This document shows positions 25,234-33,490 of a stretch of 64,000 bases of DNA, piece after piece. Location of the stretch: contig NZ_AP024883.1 of assembly GCF_024346955.1 (NCBI RefSeq), forward strand, positions 3,610,543 to 3,674,542. Reading direction: 5' to 3'. This stretch comes from Vibrio mangrovi. Lineage in GTDB: Bacteria; Pseudomonadota; Gammaproteobacteria; Enterobacterales; Vibrionaceae. Under the pieces are notes generated by a model. The model saw nothing but the letters and a program-made list of their open reading frames with translations, was not told where the DNA came from and ran no database searches. How positions within the stretch are numbered: position 1 is the first letter of the stretch; each line of letters starts with the position of its first letter. The translations under genes and the position numbers were made by a program.

Positions 25234-26448
25234 ATGAATCAATCTGTATATAATGAATCAACCGATGCGATTGCCATTGAAAACCTGGACGTTGTTTTTG
25301 GCCGGACTCCGGAGAAAGCTCTGACACTACTTGATCAGGGAAAAACCCGACAGGAAATCATCGATCAAACAGGGCTGGTTGTTGGTGTCAATGGCGTCAG
25401 TCTAACGGTAAAAGAAGGAGAAATCTGTGTCCTGATGGGATTATCCGGTTCGGGCAAATCCAGCCTGCTCCGGGCTGTCAATGGGCTAAACCCAATTACC
25501 AGAGGTTCACTGAAAGTGAAACATGGTGAAGATTTCGTTGATGTTGCAAACTGTACACCCGACGCTCTACGCAATCTCCGGACGGAGCGTGTTTCAATGG
25601 TATTCCAGAAGTTTGCACTGATGCCTTGGCTAACCGTTGTCGACAATGTTGCATTTGGTCTTGAAATGCAGGGAATTTCGAAAAAAGAACGTCGCCAGCA
25701 CGCCAGAGAAAAGCTGGAAATGGTCGGTCTGGCAGAATGGGAGAAGAAATATCCTCATGAGCTCTCCGGCGGGATGCAACAACGCGTCGGCCTTGCCCGG
25801 GCTTTTGCCATGGATAGTGACATTCTCCTGATGGATGAGCCTTTCTCTGCGCTTGATCCTCTGATTCGAACCCAACTTCAGGATGAACTGCTCACTTTGC
25901 AGAAAAAGTTAAATAAAACCATTCTGTTTGTCAGTCATGATTTGGATGAGGCATTAAAAATAGGTAATCGCATCGCTATCATGGAATCCGGGGAGCTAAT
26001 TCAACATAGCCGTCCCGAAGAAATTGTTCTTCAGCCAAGAACCGATTATGTTCGTGAATTTGTTGCCCATACCAACCCATTAAATGTACTGAAAGGCCGT
26101 TCACTGATGAAACCAATTGATGAACTCGCTCATCAGGAAGGGCGCTGGCAGATTTCTCAACAGCATGATCTATGGCTGGAACATCAGCAAGGTAAGCTGG
26201 TTATTCAAGGCTCGGCTCCTGTTAAAACAATTTACTGGGATCAGGACCATGATATGGCAATGTTAGATAAGCACTCTGTCATCATTGCTTCTCCCGATAT
26301 AGATATGCGGGATGCGATTGAAATTCGCTATAATACTGGCCACCCGATCGTTCTGGTTGAGAACGATGAACTGGTCGGAATCCTGAGCGATGATAATTTC
26401 TATCATGCCCTACTTGGCAAATATAATGAAACATCCAAGGCAGCTTAA
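25234..26448 (+). CDS. choV: Choline ABC transporter, ATP-binding protein
   Basis: A 404-residue ABC ATPase of the glycine betaine/choline (ProV/OpuAA) type. Walker A is GLSGSGKS (69-76), the signature is LSGGMQQRVGLARAFA, Walker B is ILLMDEPFSALDP, and the switch His is in FVSHDLDEA. The C-terminal third resembles a CBS-type regulatory region, which in relatives senses ionic strength. The true start is the ATG at 25234, one base after the permease stop and 7 nt after AAGGAG; the frame is open further upstream inside choW. It is the last gene of the bet operon, followed by a strong terminator. Confidence 0.93.
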   Translation: MNQSVYNESTDAIAIENLDVVFGRTPEKALTLLDQGKTRQEIIDQTGLVVGVNGVSLTVKEGEICVLMGLSGSGKSSLLRAVNGLNPITRGSLKVKHGEDFVDVANCTPDALRNLRTERVSMVFQKFALMPWLTVVDNVAFGLEMQGISKKERRQHAREKLEMVGLAEWEKKYPHELSGGMQQRVGLARAFAMDSDILLMDEPFSALDPLIRTQLQDELLTLQKKLNKTILFVSHDLDEALKIGNRIAIMESGELIQHSRPEEIVLQPRTDYVREFVAHTNPLNVLKGRSLMKPIDELAHQEGRWQISQQHDLWLEHQQGKLVIQGSAPVKTIYWDQDHDMAMLDKHSVIIASPDIDMRDAIEIRYNTGHPIVLVENDELVGILSDDNFYHALLGKYNETSKAA

Positions 26449-26461
26449 CTTACCGTGACAT

Positions 26462-26499
26462 AAAAAAAGAGAAGGTATCATATGAACCTTCTCTTTTTT
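26462..26499. terminator. Bidirectional terminator between the bet and thi operons
   Basis: AAAAAAGAGAAGGT/ACCTTCTCTTTTTT forms a long stem with a 9-nt loop, flanked by A and T runs so that it works on both strands. It lies between the convergent choV and thiH genes. Confidence 0.88.
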
Positions 26500-26526
26500 A
26501 TTCACGTATGTTTGATGATTGAGTGA

Positions 26527-26542
26527 TGTTTCACGTGAAACA
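26527..26542. promoter_or_regulatory. parS centromere site (perfect palindrome)
   Basis: TGTTTCACGTGAAACA, an exact 16-bp match to the canonical ParB-binding parS palindrome. It is intergenic, between the bet/thi terminator and the end of thiH. The cognate ParA/ParB genes lie at 59.8-61.5 kb in the same window. ParB would load here and spread over neighbouring DNA for origin segregation. Confidence 0.93.
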
Positions 26543-26578
26543 TTGCAGAATATATTTCAGATACTTTTGAAAATCTAG

Positions 26579-27691
26579 CTAGCCAGAGAAAACAGCATGC
26601 CAATCATGCCACACAGGTTCTAATCCTCTTTGCATGACCGCCAACTCCACCTCTTCAGCAGACCGCTCATCCCCGACACTAAATTGTTCCAATGCCAGAG
26701 TTTGATCTGCATACCCTCCGGGCTGAGTCTTCGATGCAGCAGAGATAGAAGTAATCCCAAGAGGAACCACATTATCTCTGAAACTTGGCGACTCACGTGT
26801 CGACAGGGATAATTCAACTTCAGGATCGAACAAGCGGAAAGCACATATCGTTTGTACTAGTTGTCGATCAGTCATCACAGAGCTTGGTTGAACACCACCG
26901 GTACACGGTCGTAAACGAGGGAAAGAAATCGAATAACGGGACTTCCAGTAAGTTTTTTCCAGATAAGACAGGTGTGCAGCAACATGAAAAATATCAGTCC
27001 GCCAGTCATCTAGTCCGATTAATGCCCCAAGACCAATTTTATCGATACCAGCCTTCCCAAGCCGATCTGGTGTCAGTAAGCGATATTCAAAATCTGTCTT
27101 ATTACCACGTAAATGATGTTGCGCATAAGTTGATGGATGATATGTTTCCTGATAAACCATCACTCCATCCAAACCAAGCATTTTCAGTCTGGCGTATTCG
27201 TCTTCTGCTAACGGCTGTACTTCCATCGCCAGATAATTGAAATGCTGCTTTATCTGTGGCACCACCTTTTCAAAATAGGATAAACCAACTTTTGTCTCAT
27301 GCTCTCCGGTCACGAGGAGAACACTATCAAACTTCATCTGTTTGATAGCTGCAATTTCAGCATCAATATCATGACTGTTCAGTATTTTTCGCTTAAGCCG
27401 GTTTTCCATTGAAAAGCCACAATAGGTGCATGAGTTAGAACATAGGTTAGATAGATAAAGTGGGATATAGAATCCCACCGTATTACCAAACCGCTGTCTG
27501 GTCAGAGCCATCGACTGTTGTGCCATTTGCTCAAGATAAGGCTCAGCAGCGGGAGAAATCAGCGCCTTGAAATCTTCCAAAGAACGTCTGGTTTTTCTCA
27601 GGGCCAGAACGACATCAGCAGCTGTTTTACTATAGACAGAGAGACGAATATCATCCCAGTCAAGCTGATTGAACACATCCAGAAAACTCAT
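26579..27691 (-). CDS. thiH: 2-iminoacetate synthase ThiH
   Basis: A 370-residue radical-SAM enzyme that cleaves tyrosine to dehydroglycine (2-iminoacetate) and p-cresol, supplying the glycine-derived part of the thiazole. The [4Fe-4S]/SAM motif CSNSCTYC has Cys84, Cys88 and Cys91. Further family signatures are VTGEHE, VYQETYH and RLRPCTGG. The start overlaps the thiG stop by 4 nt (ATGA), and AGGAGG lies 4 nt before it. It is the last gene of the thiCEFSGH operon. The anaerobe-compatible ThiH branch is used rather than glycine oxidase ThiO. Confidence 0.95.
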   Translation of the reverse strand: MSFLDVFNQLDWDDIRLSVYSKTAADVVLALRKTRRSLEDFKALISPAAEPYLEQMAQQSMALTRQRFGNTVGFYIPLYLSNLCSNSCTYCGFSMENRLKRKILNSHDIDAEIAAIKQMKFDSVLLVTGEHETKVGLSYFEKVVPQIKQHFNYLAMEVQPLAEDEYARLKMLGLDGVMVYQETYHPSTYAQHHLRGNKTDFEYRLLTPDRLGKAGIDKIGLGALIGLDDWRTDIFHVAAHLSYLEKTYWKSRYSISFPRLRPCTGGVQPSSVMTDRQLVQTICAFRLFDPEVELSLSTRESPSFRDNVVPLGITSISAASKTQPGGYADQTLALEQFSVGDERSAEEVELAVMQRGLEPVWHDWHAVFSG

Positions 27692-28473
27692 GCGTCCTCC
27701 TCCAGAAAATCAGTCAGAGGGCTGGTTGCCATTGCAAAAGATGATGAGGAGGCAATTCCAGCTTCATAGGCAAGGCGCCCGGATTCAACAGCAAGCTTCA
27801 ATGCTTTAGCCATCATAATAGGATCGGCAGCACTCGCCATGGCAGTATTAATTAAAACAGCATCGGCTCCCATCTCCATCGCCAAAGCAGCATGTGATGG
27901 CGCACCGATTCCAGCATCAACAATAACCGGAACTTTGGCTTGTTCAATGATAATTTCAAGAAATGATTTCGCCGCCAACCCCTGATTTGATCCAATCGGT
28001 GCACCAAGCGGCATTACAGCAGCACAACCAACTTCTTCAAGCCGTTTGCATAAAACCGGATCAGCATGGCAGTAAGGTAAAACGACAAATCCACCTTTTA
28101 CCAGCATCTCTGCGGCATACAATGTTTCCATGGGATCAGGCAATAAATATTTCGGATCCGGATGTATTTCAAGTTTTATCCAGTTAGTCCCTAACGCTTC
28201 CCGGGTTAGATGCGCAGCAAAGATCGCCTCTTTCGCCGTTTTTGCACCGGAAGTGTTCGGGAGTAAGTGAATATTTAACTCTAGCAGTGGTGTCAGAATA
28301 TTATCATGGTGAGATTCCAGATCGATCCGCTTGAGAGCCATGGTTGTCATTTCTGATCCGGAGGCCTGAATTGCTTTAGTCATCATTTCAGAGCTGGCAA
28401 ATTTACCGGTTCCGGTAAATAAACGGGAAGCGAACGTTCTGTCTGCAATTTTTAACGGTGTTCTGTTTATCAT
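27688..28473 (-). CDS. thiG: Thiazole synthase ThiG
   Basis: A 261-residue TIM-barrel enzyme that condenses 1-deoxyxylulose 5-phosphate, dehydroglycine and sulfur from ThiS-thiocarboxylate into thiazole phosphate carboxylate. The Schiff-base Lys is Lys100 in TNWIKLEIHPD; the phosphate-binding motifs DAGIGAPSHAA and GADAVLINTA follow. The start is the ATG at 28473; the frame extends 7 codons to a TTG, but the ribosome site GGAGGT lies inside that stretch, so the longer form is unlikely. That GGAGGT is also the last two Gly codons of thiS. It ends overlapping thiH by 4 nt. Confidence 0.95.
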   Translation of the reverse strand: MINRTPLKIADRTFASRLFTGTGKFASSEMMTKAIQASGSEMTTMALKRIDLESHHDNILTPLLELNIHLLPNTSGAKTAKEAIFAAHLTREALGTNWIKLEIHPDPKYLLPDPMETLYAAEMLVKGGFVVLPYCHADPVLCKRLEEVGCAAVMPLGAPIGSNQGLAAKSFLEIIIEQAKVPVIVDAGIGAPSHAALAMEMGADAVLINTAMASAADPIMMAKALKLAVESGRLAYEAGIASSSSFAMATSPLTDFLEEDA

Positions 28474-28480
28474 TTTCAAT

Positions 28481-28690
28481 TTAACCTCCGGCAATCACCT
28501 GGAACAGAGAAATCTGATCGCCATCATTTAGAGTTGTCATCTGCCAGCGACTTTTCGCGATGACCTGTTCATTGAGTGCAAATACACATCCCTTTTCTGG
28601 AAAACCGATATCACTGATAAGCTGAGCGAGCGTGGTACCGGCAGAAAGGGTATAAATAGTCTGATTCAGCGTCACTTGAATATCTATCAT
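28481..28690 (-). CDS. thiS: Sulfur carrier protein ThiS
   Basis: A 69-residue ubiquitin-fold sulfur carrier ending in the obligatory Gly-Gly (VIAGG). ThiF adenylates this C-terminus, which is converted to a thiocarboxylate that donates sulfur to ThiG. The GDQISLFQVIAGG ending is typical of the family. Its start overlaps the thiF stop by 4 nt. The stop comes 7 nt before the thiG start, and the diglycine codons GGA GGT serve as the ribosome-binding site of thiG. Confidence 0.93.
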   Translation of the reverse strand: MIDIQVTLNQTIYTLSAGTTLAQLISDIGFPEKGCVFALNEQVIAKSRWQMTTLNDGDQISLFQVIAGG

Positions 28691-29511
28691 GATTCCACCT
28701 TCTTATGAGCATCTTTGTCTACCGAATCACCACAGACAGGACAATTCATATCTTTTTCAAAACGAAATGATCTCAACTGCATTTCCTTTCCGTCAAAATG
28801 GAAAAAATCATTAGCTTTTAAAGATGGTTTGTTTTGTATCTCATGGTGAGATTCATTCATCCCGGCAAGTAATTCCCGTATTACCTGAAGTGCTTGCAAA
28901 GAAGCAATAGCACCAACAACCGGACCAAACACACCAGATTCACTACATCGCGAATAAGAGTCTGAGACTTCATCATCAACCAGACAGCGATAGCAAGGTT
29001 CTTCATCCCGATAGCGATAAACGGATAGCTGCCCATCCCAGCCAATAGCAGATGCAGAAACAAGTGTCGTCTTCTGCTGATAGCAGATTTGATTTACCTG
29101 ATGGCGAGTAGGAAAATTGTCACTACAATCGATCACAACATCGGCTAACATCACTTCAAGCCGAAGCTGTTCACTATTCAGTTTTTTACCGATCGTCCTT
29201 ATCCTGCATTCATGATTCAGTCCACGAAGCTGATTTGATAACGCAGAGACTTTCTTTTTCCCTACATCACTTTCCCGGTAAGCAATCTGCCGATGCAGAT
29301 TACTGACTTCAACTTCATCATGATCGACCAATACAATTGAGCCAATCCCTGCTCCCGTAAGATAAAGTGACACGCCAGTTCCTAACCCACCACAGCCAAC
29401 AATCAATACCTGCTTTTTCTTCAGTTCGTATTGTCCTGTTTCGCCTATATCTTCTAAAGCAATCTGTCTTTGGTAGCGGAGGAAAGCCTGATCATTGAGT
29501 AATGGCATCAT
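28687..29511 (-). CDS. thiF: ThiS adenylyltransferase ThiF
   Basis: A 274-residue E1/MoeB-like enzyme that adenylates the C-terminus of ThiS. The ATP-binding GCGGLGTG (39-46) is followed by the acidic loop DHDEVEVSNLHRQ. Two CxxC pairs, PCYRCLV and NCPVCGD, make the structural zinc site; SRCSESGVFGP is the catalytic-Cys region. Compared with a 245-250 residue ThiF, about 25 residues are inserted before the second zinc pair. Met1 (29511) or Met2 (29508) could start; AGGAGG fits both. It overlaps thiE by 20 nt and thiS by 4 nt. Confidence 0.93.
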   Translation of the reverse strand: MMPLLNDQAFLRYQRQIALEDIGETGQYELKKKQVLIVGCGGLGTGVSLYLTGAGIGSIVLVDHDEVEVSNLHRQIAYRESDVGKKKVSALSNQLRGLNHECRIRTIGKKLNSEQLRLEVMLADVVIDCSDNFPTRHQVNQICYQQKTTLVSASAIGWDGQLSVYRYRDEEPCYRCLVDDEVSDSYSRCSESGVFGPVVGAIASLQALQVIRELLAGMNESHHEIQNKPSLKANDFFHFDGKEMQLRSFRFEKDMNCPVCGDSVDKDAHKKVES

Positions 29512-30793
29512 GTTTCCTCCTGAATTGAATTACTTGTTGAAAAGCATCGATAGCAAGAGCTGTATTTTCAGCTTGTGTAATGGCTCGAACAACAGCCAGA
29601 CTAGAAACTCCCTGCTCTAAGACAGTGGCCGCGTTATGTAAATTTATCCCACCAATAGCAACGGTCGGAATCGAACGATTTCGGTCATTTGCGATTGAAT
29701 CAACCAACTGTTGATACAACTTCAAACGAACAAGACCTTGAGGTTTAGATGGCATCTGTTTGGTTGTAGTCGGGAAAATATGCCCTAAAGCGATATAACT
29801 CGGACAAAGTTGTTGTGCTTTAAGAATCTCCCAATAGCCATGCGTGGAAATCCCCAGCCTGATCCCAGCATCACTGAGTGCCTGAATGTTTGCAGTACAT
29901 AAATCTTCCTGCCCCAGATGGACACCAAAAGCCTGATATTGAATTGCCAGCTTCCAGTAATCATTGATAAAAACCTGAGCCCGATGTTCTTTCCCCAACA
30001 AAATAGCTTGCTTAATTTGTTGTTCAAGATCAGGCTGAAGCGGATTTTTAATCCGAAGCTGGATTGTCTTAACACCTAATCGCAGTAATTCATCCACCCA
30101 CTTCACATCATCAACCACAGGATAAAGCGATAAATCCGCTTCATCTACTGCTCCAAATTTGTAGCTTTGATGAATCACATCTGTTGTTGATGATGAAATC
30201 TCAGGAAAGTCATGAAAATTTCGGGGCCATGTTTCACGTGAAACATTACAAAGTGAGCGAGCAATGATTAAAGCATCTTCACATGGAAAATCTAAAATCA
30301 GCAGCACGCTCAACCAAGCTAAATGCCTCTGAATAAACTGATGAGGAAATTGCTCAGAAATAGAAGCAGCGGAGGAAAGAGTACGAATCTCATCAGATAC
30401 CTCCCATAATTCAGAGATAGACCGATTCGGCTGTGGTGCATACGCGATAAATATATTTTCCACGTCATCACATCTCTCTGTCTGAGAAAAATCCTCTTTC
30501 CCGGTTATCTGTTCACAATAGTGAATATGATAATGACTCTGAAAGTTCTGATGTTCAGAGATAGAACAGCCTCGGCTACTCTCCATTGTCACAAGAGTCA
30601 CTGTTTTATCTTCTGAACAAATAGATACAGCACGTTTTCCTTCAATAATCTGGCCTTCAATAAACTGGATAGCCATTTCCGGAGCAGCTAATCCTTCTAT
30701 CTGTGCAACTCTCAGAACATGATGAATTTCATTGGACACTGCTTTGATGACATCAGGAGTTAACCAACTCTCAGAAATACTCAGAGCAATCAT
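29492..30793 (-). CDS. thiE: Thiamine-phosphate synthase ThiE with long N-terminal extension
   Basis: A 433-residue protein, twice the usual ThiE length. The C-terminal part (about 215-425) is a complete TIM-barrel thiamine-phosphate synthase joining HMP-pyrophosphate and thiazole phosphate: LSLYPVVDD, TIQLRIKN, FINDYW, FGVHLGQEDL, GISTHG, YIALGHIFPTTTK and VAIGGIN. Residues 1-210 lack a ThiE fold; the segment EDALIIARSLCNVSRE recalls the C-terminal part of HMP-phosphate kinases (ThiD), but no intact ATP site is seen, so it may be a decayed or repurposed ThiD-like domain. It overlaps thiC by 4 nt, with AGGAGG inside the thiC end. A parS site lies within the extension. Confidence 0.9.
   Translation of the reverse strand: MIALSISESWLTPDVIKAVSNEIHHVLRVAQIEGLAAPEMAIQFIEGQIIEGKRAVSICSEDKTVTLVTMESSRGCSISEHQNFQSHYHIHYCEQITGKEDFSQTERCDDVENIFIAYAPQPNRSISELWEVSDEIRTLSSAASISEQFPHQFIQRHLAWLSVLLILDFPCEDALIIARSLCNVSRETWPRNFHDFPEISSSTTDVIHQSYKFGAVDEADLSLYPVVDDVKWVDELLRLGVKTIQLRIKNPLQPDLEQQIKQAILLGKEHRAQVFINDYWKLAIQYQAFGVHLGQEDLCTANIQALSDAGIRLGISTHGYWEILKAQQLCPSYIALGHIFPTTTKQMPSKPQGLVRLKLYQQLVDSIANDRNRSIPTVAIGGINLHNAATVLEQGVSSLAVVRAITQAENTALAIDAFQQVIQFRRKHDAITQ
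30230..30245. promoter_or_regulatory. parS centromere site inside thiE
   Basis: A second exact TGTTTCACGTGAAACA, located within the coding sequence of the ThiE N-terminal extension, where it encodes the residues NVSRET. It is 3.7 kb from the intergenic parS at 26527. Exact identity of all 16 bases with the first site makes chance unlikely. Confidence 0.9.
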
Positions 30794-32724
30794 GATTCCT
30801 CCTGATCTACATACTCAGCCAGATGATAGAGTTCAGAACCCTGAGCTTTAAACTCCTGAGACTTCTGTTTCATTCCTTCCAATGGATTGTCCAGCACCTG
30901 AATATTGACGGAATGACCATCCTGCTGGGATTTAGCATAATCACGCACTTCCTGAGAGATCTTCATTGAGCAGAATTTAGGTCCGCACATTGAGCAGAAA
31001 TGAGCGACTTTTCCTGATTCCTGCGGTAATGTTTCATCATGATAGGCACGAGCAGTTACCGGATCTAAGGACAAGTTGAACTGATCTTCCCAACGGAATT
31101 CAAACCGGGCTTTTGATAAAGCATTATCTCTGATTTGCGCCCCCGGATGCCCTTTAGCCAGGTCTGCTGCATGAGCAGCAAGCTTATAGGTGATTAATCC
31201 GGTTTTAACATCTTCTTTATTCGGCAATCCCAAATGCTCTTTTGGCGTCACATAGCAGAGCATTGCACAGCCATACCAGCCAATCATTGCGGCACCAATC
31301 CCGGAAGTAATATGGTCATACCCCGGAGCAATGTCTGTTGTCAGCGGACCTAATGTATAAAAAGGAGCTTCTGAACAGTGGCGAAGCTGTTCCTCCATAT
31401 TTTCTTTGACCAGATGCATCGGTACATGTCCTGGACCTTCAATCATGACCTGAACATCATATTCCCAGGCAATTTTCGTCAACTCTCCCAATGTTCTTAA
31501 CTCAGAAAATTGGGCTTCATCATTGGCATCAGCAACGGAACCAGGTCTGAGTCCGTCCCCTAAAGAAAGTGATACATCATACTGAGCACAAATTTCACAG
31601 ATATCTCTGAAGTGGGTATACAGGAAGTTTTCTTCATGATGTGCCAGACACCATTTGGCAATAATTGAACCACCACGAGAGACAATTCCGGTCACCCGTT
31701 TCGCAGTCATAGGAACATAGCGCAGCAACAGACCCGCATGAATAGTAAAGTAATCAACCCCCTGTTCAGCCTGTTCAATTAATGTATCCCGCATTACCTC
31801 CCAGGTCAGATTCTCTGCAACACCATTGACCTTCTCCAATGCCTGATACATCGGAACGGTCCCGATCGGAACCGGACTATTACGCAGAATCCATTCTCTC
31901 GTTTCATGAATATTCCGCCCGGTAGAAAGGTCCATCACCGTGTCTGCTCCCCAGCGCGTTGACCAGACCAGCTTCTCAACCTCTTCTTCAATTGAAGAAG
32001 TTACAGAAGAATTACCGATATTCGCATTCACTTTCACAAGGAAGTTGCGACCGATAATCATGGGTTCTGATTCAGGATGATTAATATTCGCTGGAATAAT
32101 TGCCCGCCCTTCAGCAACCTCGCGCCGGACAAATTCCGGTGTAATCTCTTCCGGCAGATGGGCACCGAAATTTTCTCCCGGATGTTGTCGATTCAGTTGT
32201 TCATCACGATACTGTTGACGTCGCATGTTCTCGCGAATCGCAATAAACTCCATCTCTGGCGTCACGATTCCCCGCCGGGCATAGTGAAGTTGAGTGACAC
32301 GAGTATCCACGAGTGCTTTACGGATTTTCGGCAGATGACCATACCGCAGTGAGTCAAGAGTGGTATCAGCAAGACGCTCACGGGCATAATGAGATGTCAT
32401 CTGATCAAGGACTTCAGTATCACTCCGCGCTTCAATCCATGACTCTCTCAGAGCCGGCAACCCCCGATAAACATCTATCGTATATTGAGGATCGGTGTAA
32501 ACACCCGAGGTATCATAGACACATATGGGTTCATTAGGTTCATAAACGGGACTACCTTTCGCTCCACCGACGAGACTATCCGCCAGTTGGATTTCTCTCA
32601 TAGGAACCCGGATATCCTCCTGAGAACCCTGAATATAAACTTTTGATGAATTGGGATAAGGGGTCGACTGGATATTTTCAATAAATTGCTTAGCTTCCAG
32701 TCTGGATTGTTTACGGCTCGACAT
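30790..32724 (-). CDS. thiC: Phosphomethylpyrimidine synthase ThiC
   Basis: A 644-residue radical-SAM enzyme that rearranges aminoimidazole ribotide into HMP-phosphate, the pyrimidine half of thiamine. The C-terminal cluster motif CSMCGPKFCSM holds the [4Fe-4S] Cys; EGPGHVPMH and GPLTTDIAPGYDHI are family signatures. The true start is the ATG at 32724: GGAG lies 8 nt before it and the protein begins MSSRKQSRLEAKQF. The frame remains open for another 189 nt, but that stretch overlaps the riboswitch leader. It is the first gene of thiCEFSGH, controlled by a TPP riboswitch about 150 nt upstream of the start. Confidence 0.95.
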   Translation of the reverse strand: MSSRKQSRLEAKQFIENIQSTPYPNSSKVYIQGSQEDIRVPMREIQLADSLVGGAKGSPVYEPNEPICVYDTSGVYTDPQYTIDVYRGLPALRESWIEARSDTEVLDQMTSHYARERLADTTLDSLRYGHLPKIRKALVDTRVTQLHYARRGIVTPEMEFIAIRENMRRQQYRDEQLNRQHPGENFGAHLPEEITPEFVRREVAEGRAIIPANINHPESEPMIIGRNFLVKVNANIGNSSVTSSIEEEVEKLVWSTRWGADTVMDLSTGRNIHETREWILRNSPVPIGTVPMYQALEKVNGVAENLTWEVMRDTLIEQAEQGVDYFTIHAGLLLRYVPMTAKRVTGIVSRGGSIIAKWCLAHHEENFLYTHFRDICEICAQYDVSLSLGDGLRPGSVADANDEAQFSELRTLGELTKIAWEYDVQVMIEGPGHVPMHLVKENMEEQLRHCSEAPFYTLGPLTTDIAPGYDHITSGIGAAMIGWYGCAMLCYVTPKEHLGLPNKEDVKTGLITYKLAAHAADLAKGHPGAQIRDNALSKARFEFRWEDQFNLSLDPVTARAYHDETLPQESGKVAHFCSMCGPKFCSMKISQEVRDYAKSQQDGHSVNIQVLDNPLEGMKQKSQEFKAQGSELYHLAEYVDQEES

Positions 32725-32875
32725 GCATTTTTCTCCAATAAAATGAGTAAGAAAGAAATGCTTGACGGAAAGATGCGTATTACAAGAGGAGAAAATCAAT
32801 TCGCAAGAAAGCGATAGTGCAGATCTTCGGACAATAGAGAGGCTGATGAAATGAGATATAGCCTGAATATTCTCT

Positions 32876-32955
32876 CTTGTTCCCTTCGCAGATTTTAATC
32901 TGATCAGGTTCAACGGATCCCGAATAAACGGTCTCAGCCTTATGGCACTCCGACA
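32876..32955 (-). ncRNA. TPP (thi-box) riboswitch
   Basis: On the minus strand the element starts GTCGGAGTGCC, then has GGCTGAGACCG and ends CCGTTGAACCTGATCAGA...GCGAAGGGAACAAG. These are the conserved thi-box segments, including CTGAGA and the ACCTGATC helix arm. TPP binding should switch off thiC expression. About 150 nt separate it from the thiC start; I see no clear intrinsic terminator there, so control may act on translation or through Rho. Confidence 0.95.
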
Positions 32956-32964
32956 AGTAGAAAC

Positions 32965-32993
32965 ATTATAGGGAATGGCTTTTATTTAACCAA
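32965..32993 (-). promoter_or_regulatory. Probable promoter of the thi operon
   Basis: Minus-strand TTGGTT, 17-nt spacer, TATAAT. The -10 box ends 9 nt before the start of the TPP riboswitch, which fits transcription starting at the riboswitch 5' end. Confidence 0.75.
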
Positions 32994-33005
32994 GTAAAAA
33001 ATAAG

Positions 33006-33389
33006 TTAACTTCTAGCGACCAGCTGAAAAGCAACCCAGGCGGCTGAAATACTCAAAACAACATTCAGCAGAATATTCAAACCAACTTTGATAAATGCTC
33101 CCTGCTGCATCAGCAGAACATTATCCATAGAGAAAGTAGAAAATGTTGTCAGCGCGCCAAGAAAGCCTAACCCTATCACCTGACGCCATGGTTCAGCCGA
33201 AAGGAATTCCGCCTGAATCGCTGCAACTAAAAGTCCCATAATAAAAGAACCAAGTATGTTAACGGTCAATGTTCCATAAGGAAAACCCCGGCCAAACAGA
33301 AACACACACAGTTCCGAAATTAAATAACGGGAGCAGGCACCAAATGCACCACCAAAAGCAATAAAGCCAAGAACGGAGAACTGACTCAT
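33006..33389 (-). CDS. crcB: Fluoride channel CrcB/Fluc
   Basis: A 127-residue, four-helix inner-membrane protein that exports fluoride as a dual-topology dimer. Family motifs are GGAFGACSRYLIS (first helix), YGTLTVNILGSFIMG (second helix, with the conserved Asn) and GFLGALTTFSTFS (third helix, central Na+ and Phe-box region). The ATG at 33389 fits the family length and lies 6 nt after AAGGA; the frame is open further upstream. I looked for a fluoride riboswitch in front of it and did not see one. It is independent of thiC, whose promoter begins just past the crcB stop. Confidence 0.93.
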   Translation of the reverse strand: MSQFSVLGFIAFGGAFGACSRYLISELCVFLFGRGFPYGTLTVNILGSFIMGLLVAAIQAEFLSAEPWRQVIGLGFLGALTTFSTFSMDNVLLMQQGAFIKVGLNILLNVVLSISAAWVAFQLVARS

Positions 33390-33490
33390 CATTATTCCTT
33401 CACTAAAAAATACTAAAATGTGGTTCTCAGCCGTAAAAAAGCTGAGCCCAATCGACCACAAAATCTTATATCATGAAAAAGTTACAGGGG

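Noticed and set aside
32725..32913. N-terminal extension of ThiC by 63 codons
   Set aside because: It overlaps the TPP riboswitch leader, and the start at 32724 has a proper ribosome site and family N-terminus.
33390..33490. Fluoride riboswitch before crcB
   Set aside because: The region contains a CTCAGC hairpin but none of the conserved fluoride-aptamer segments that I could recognise.
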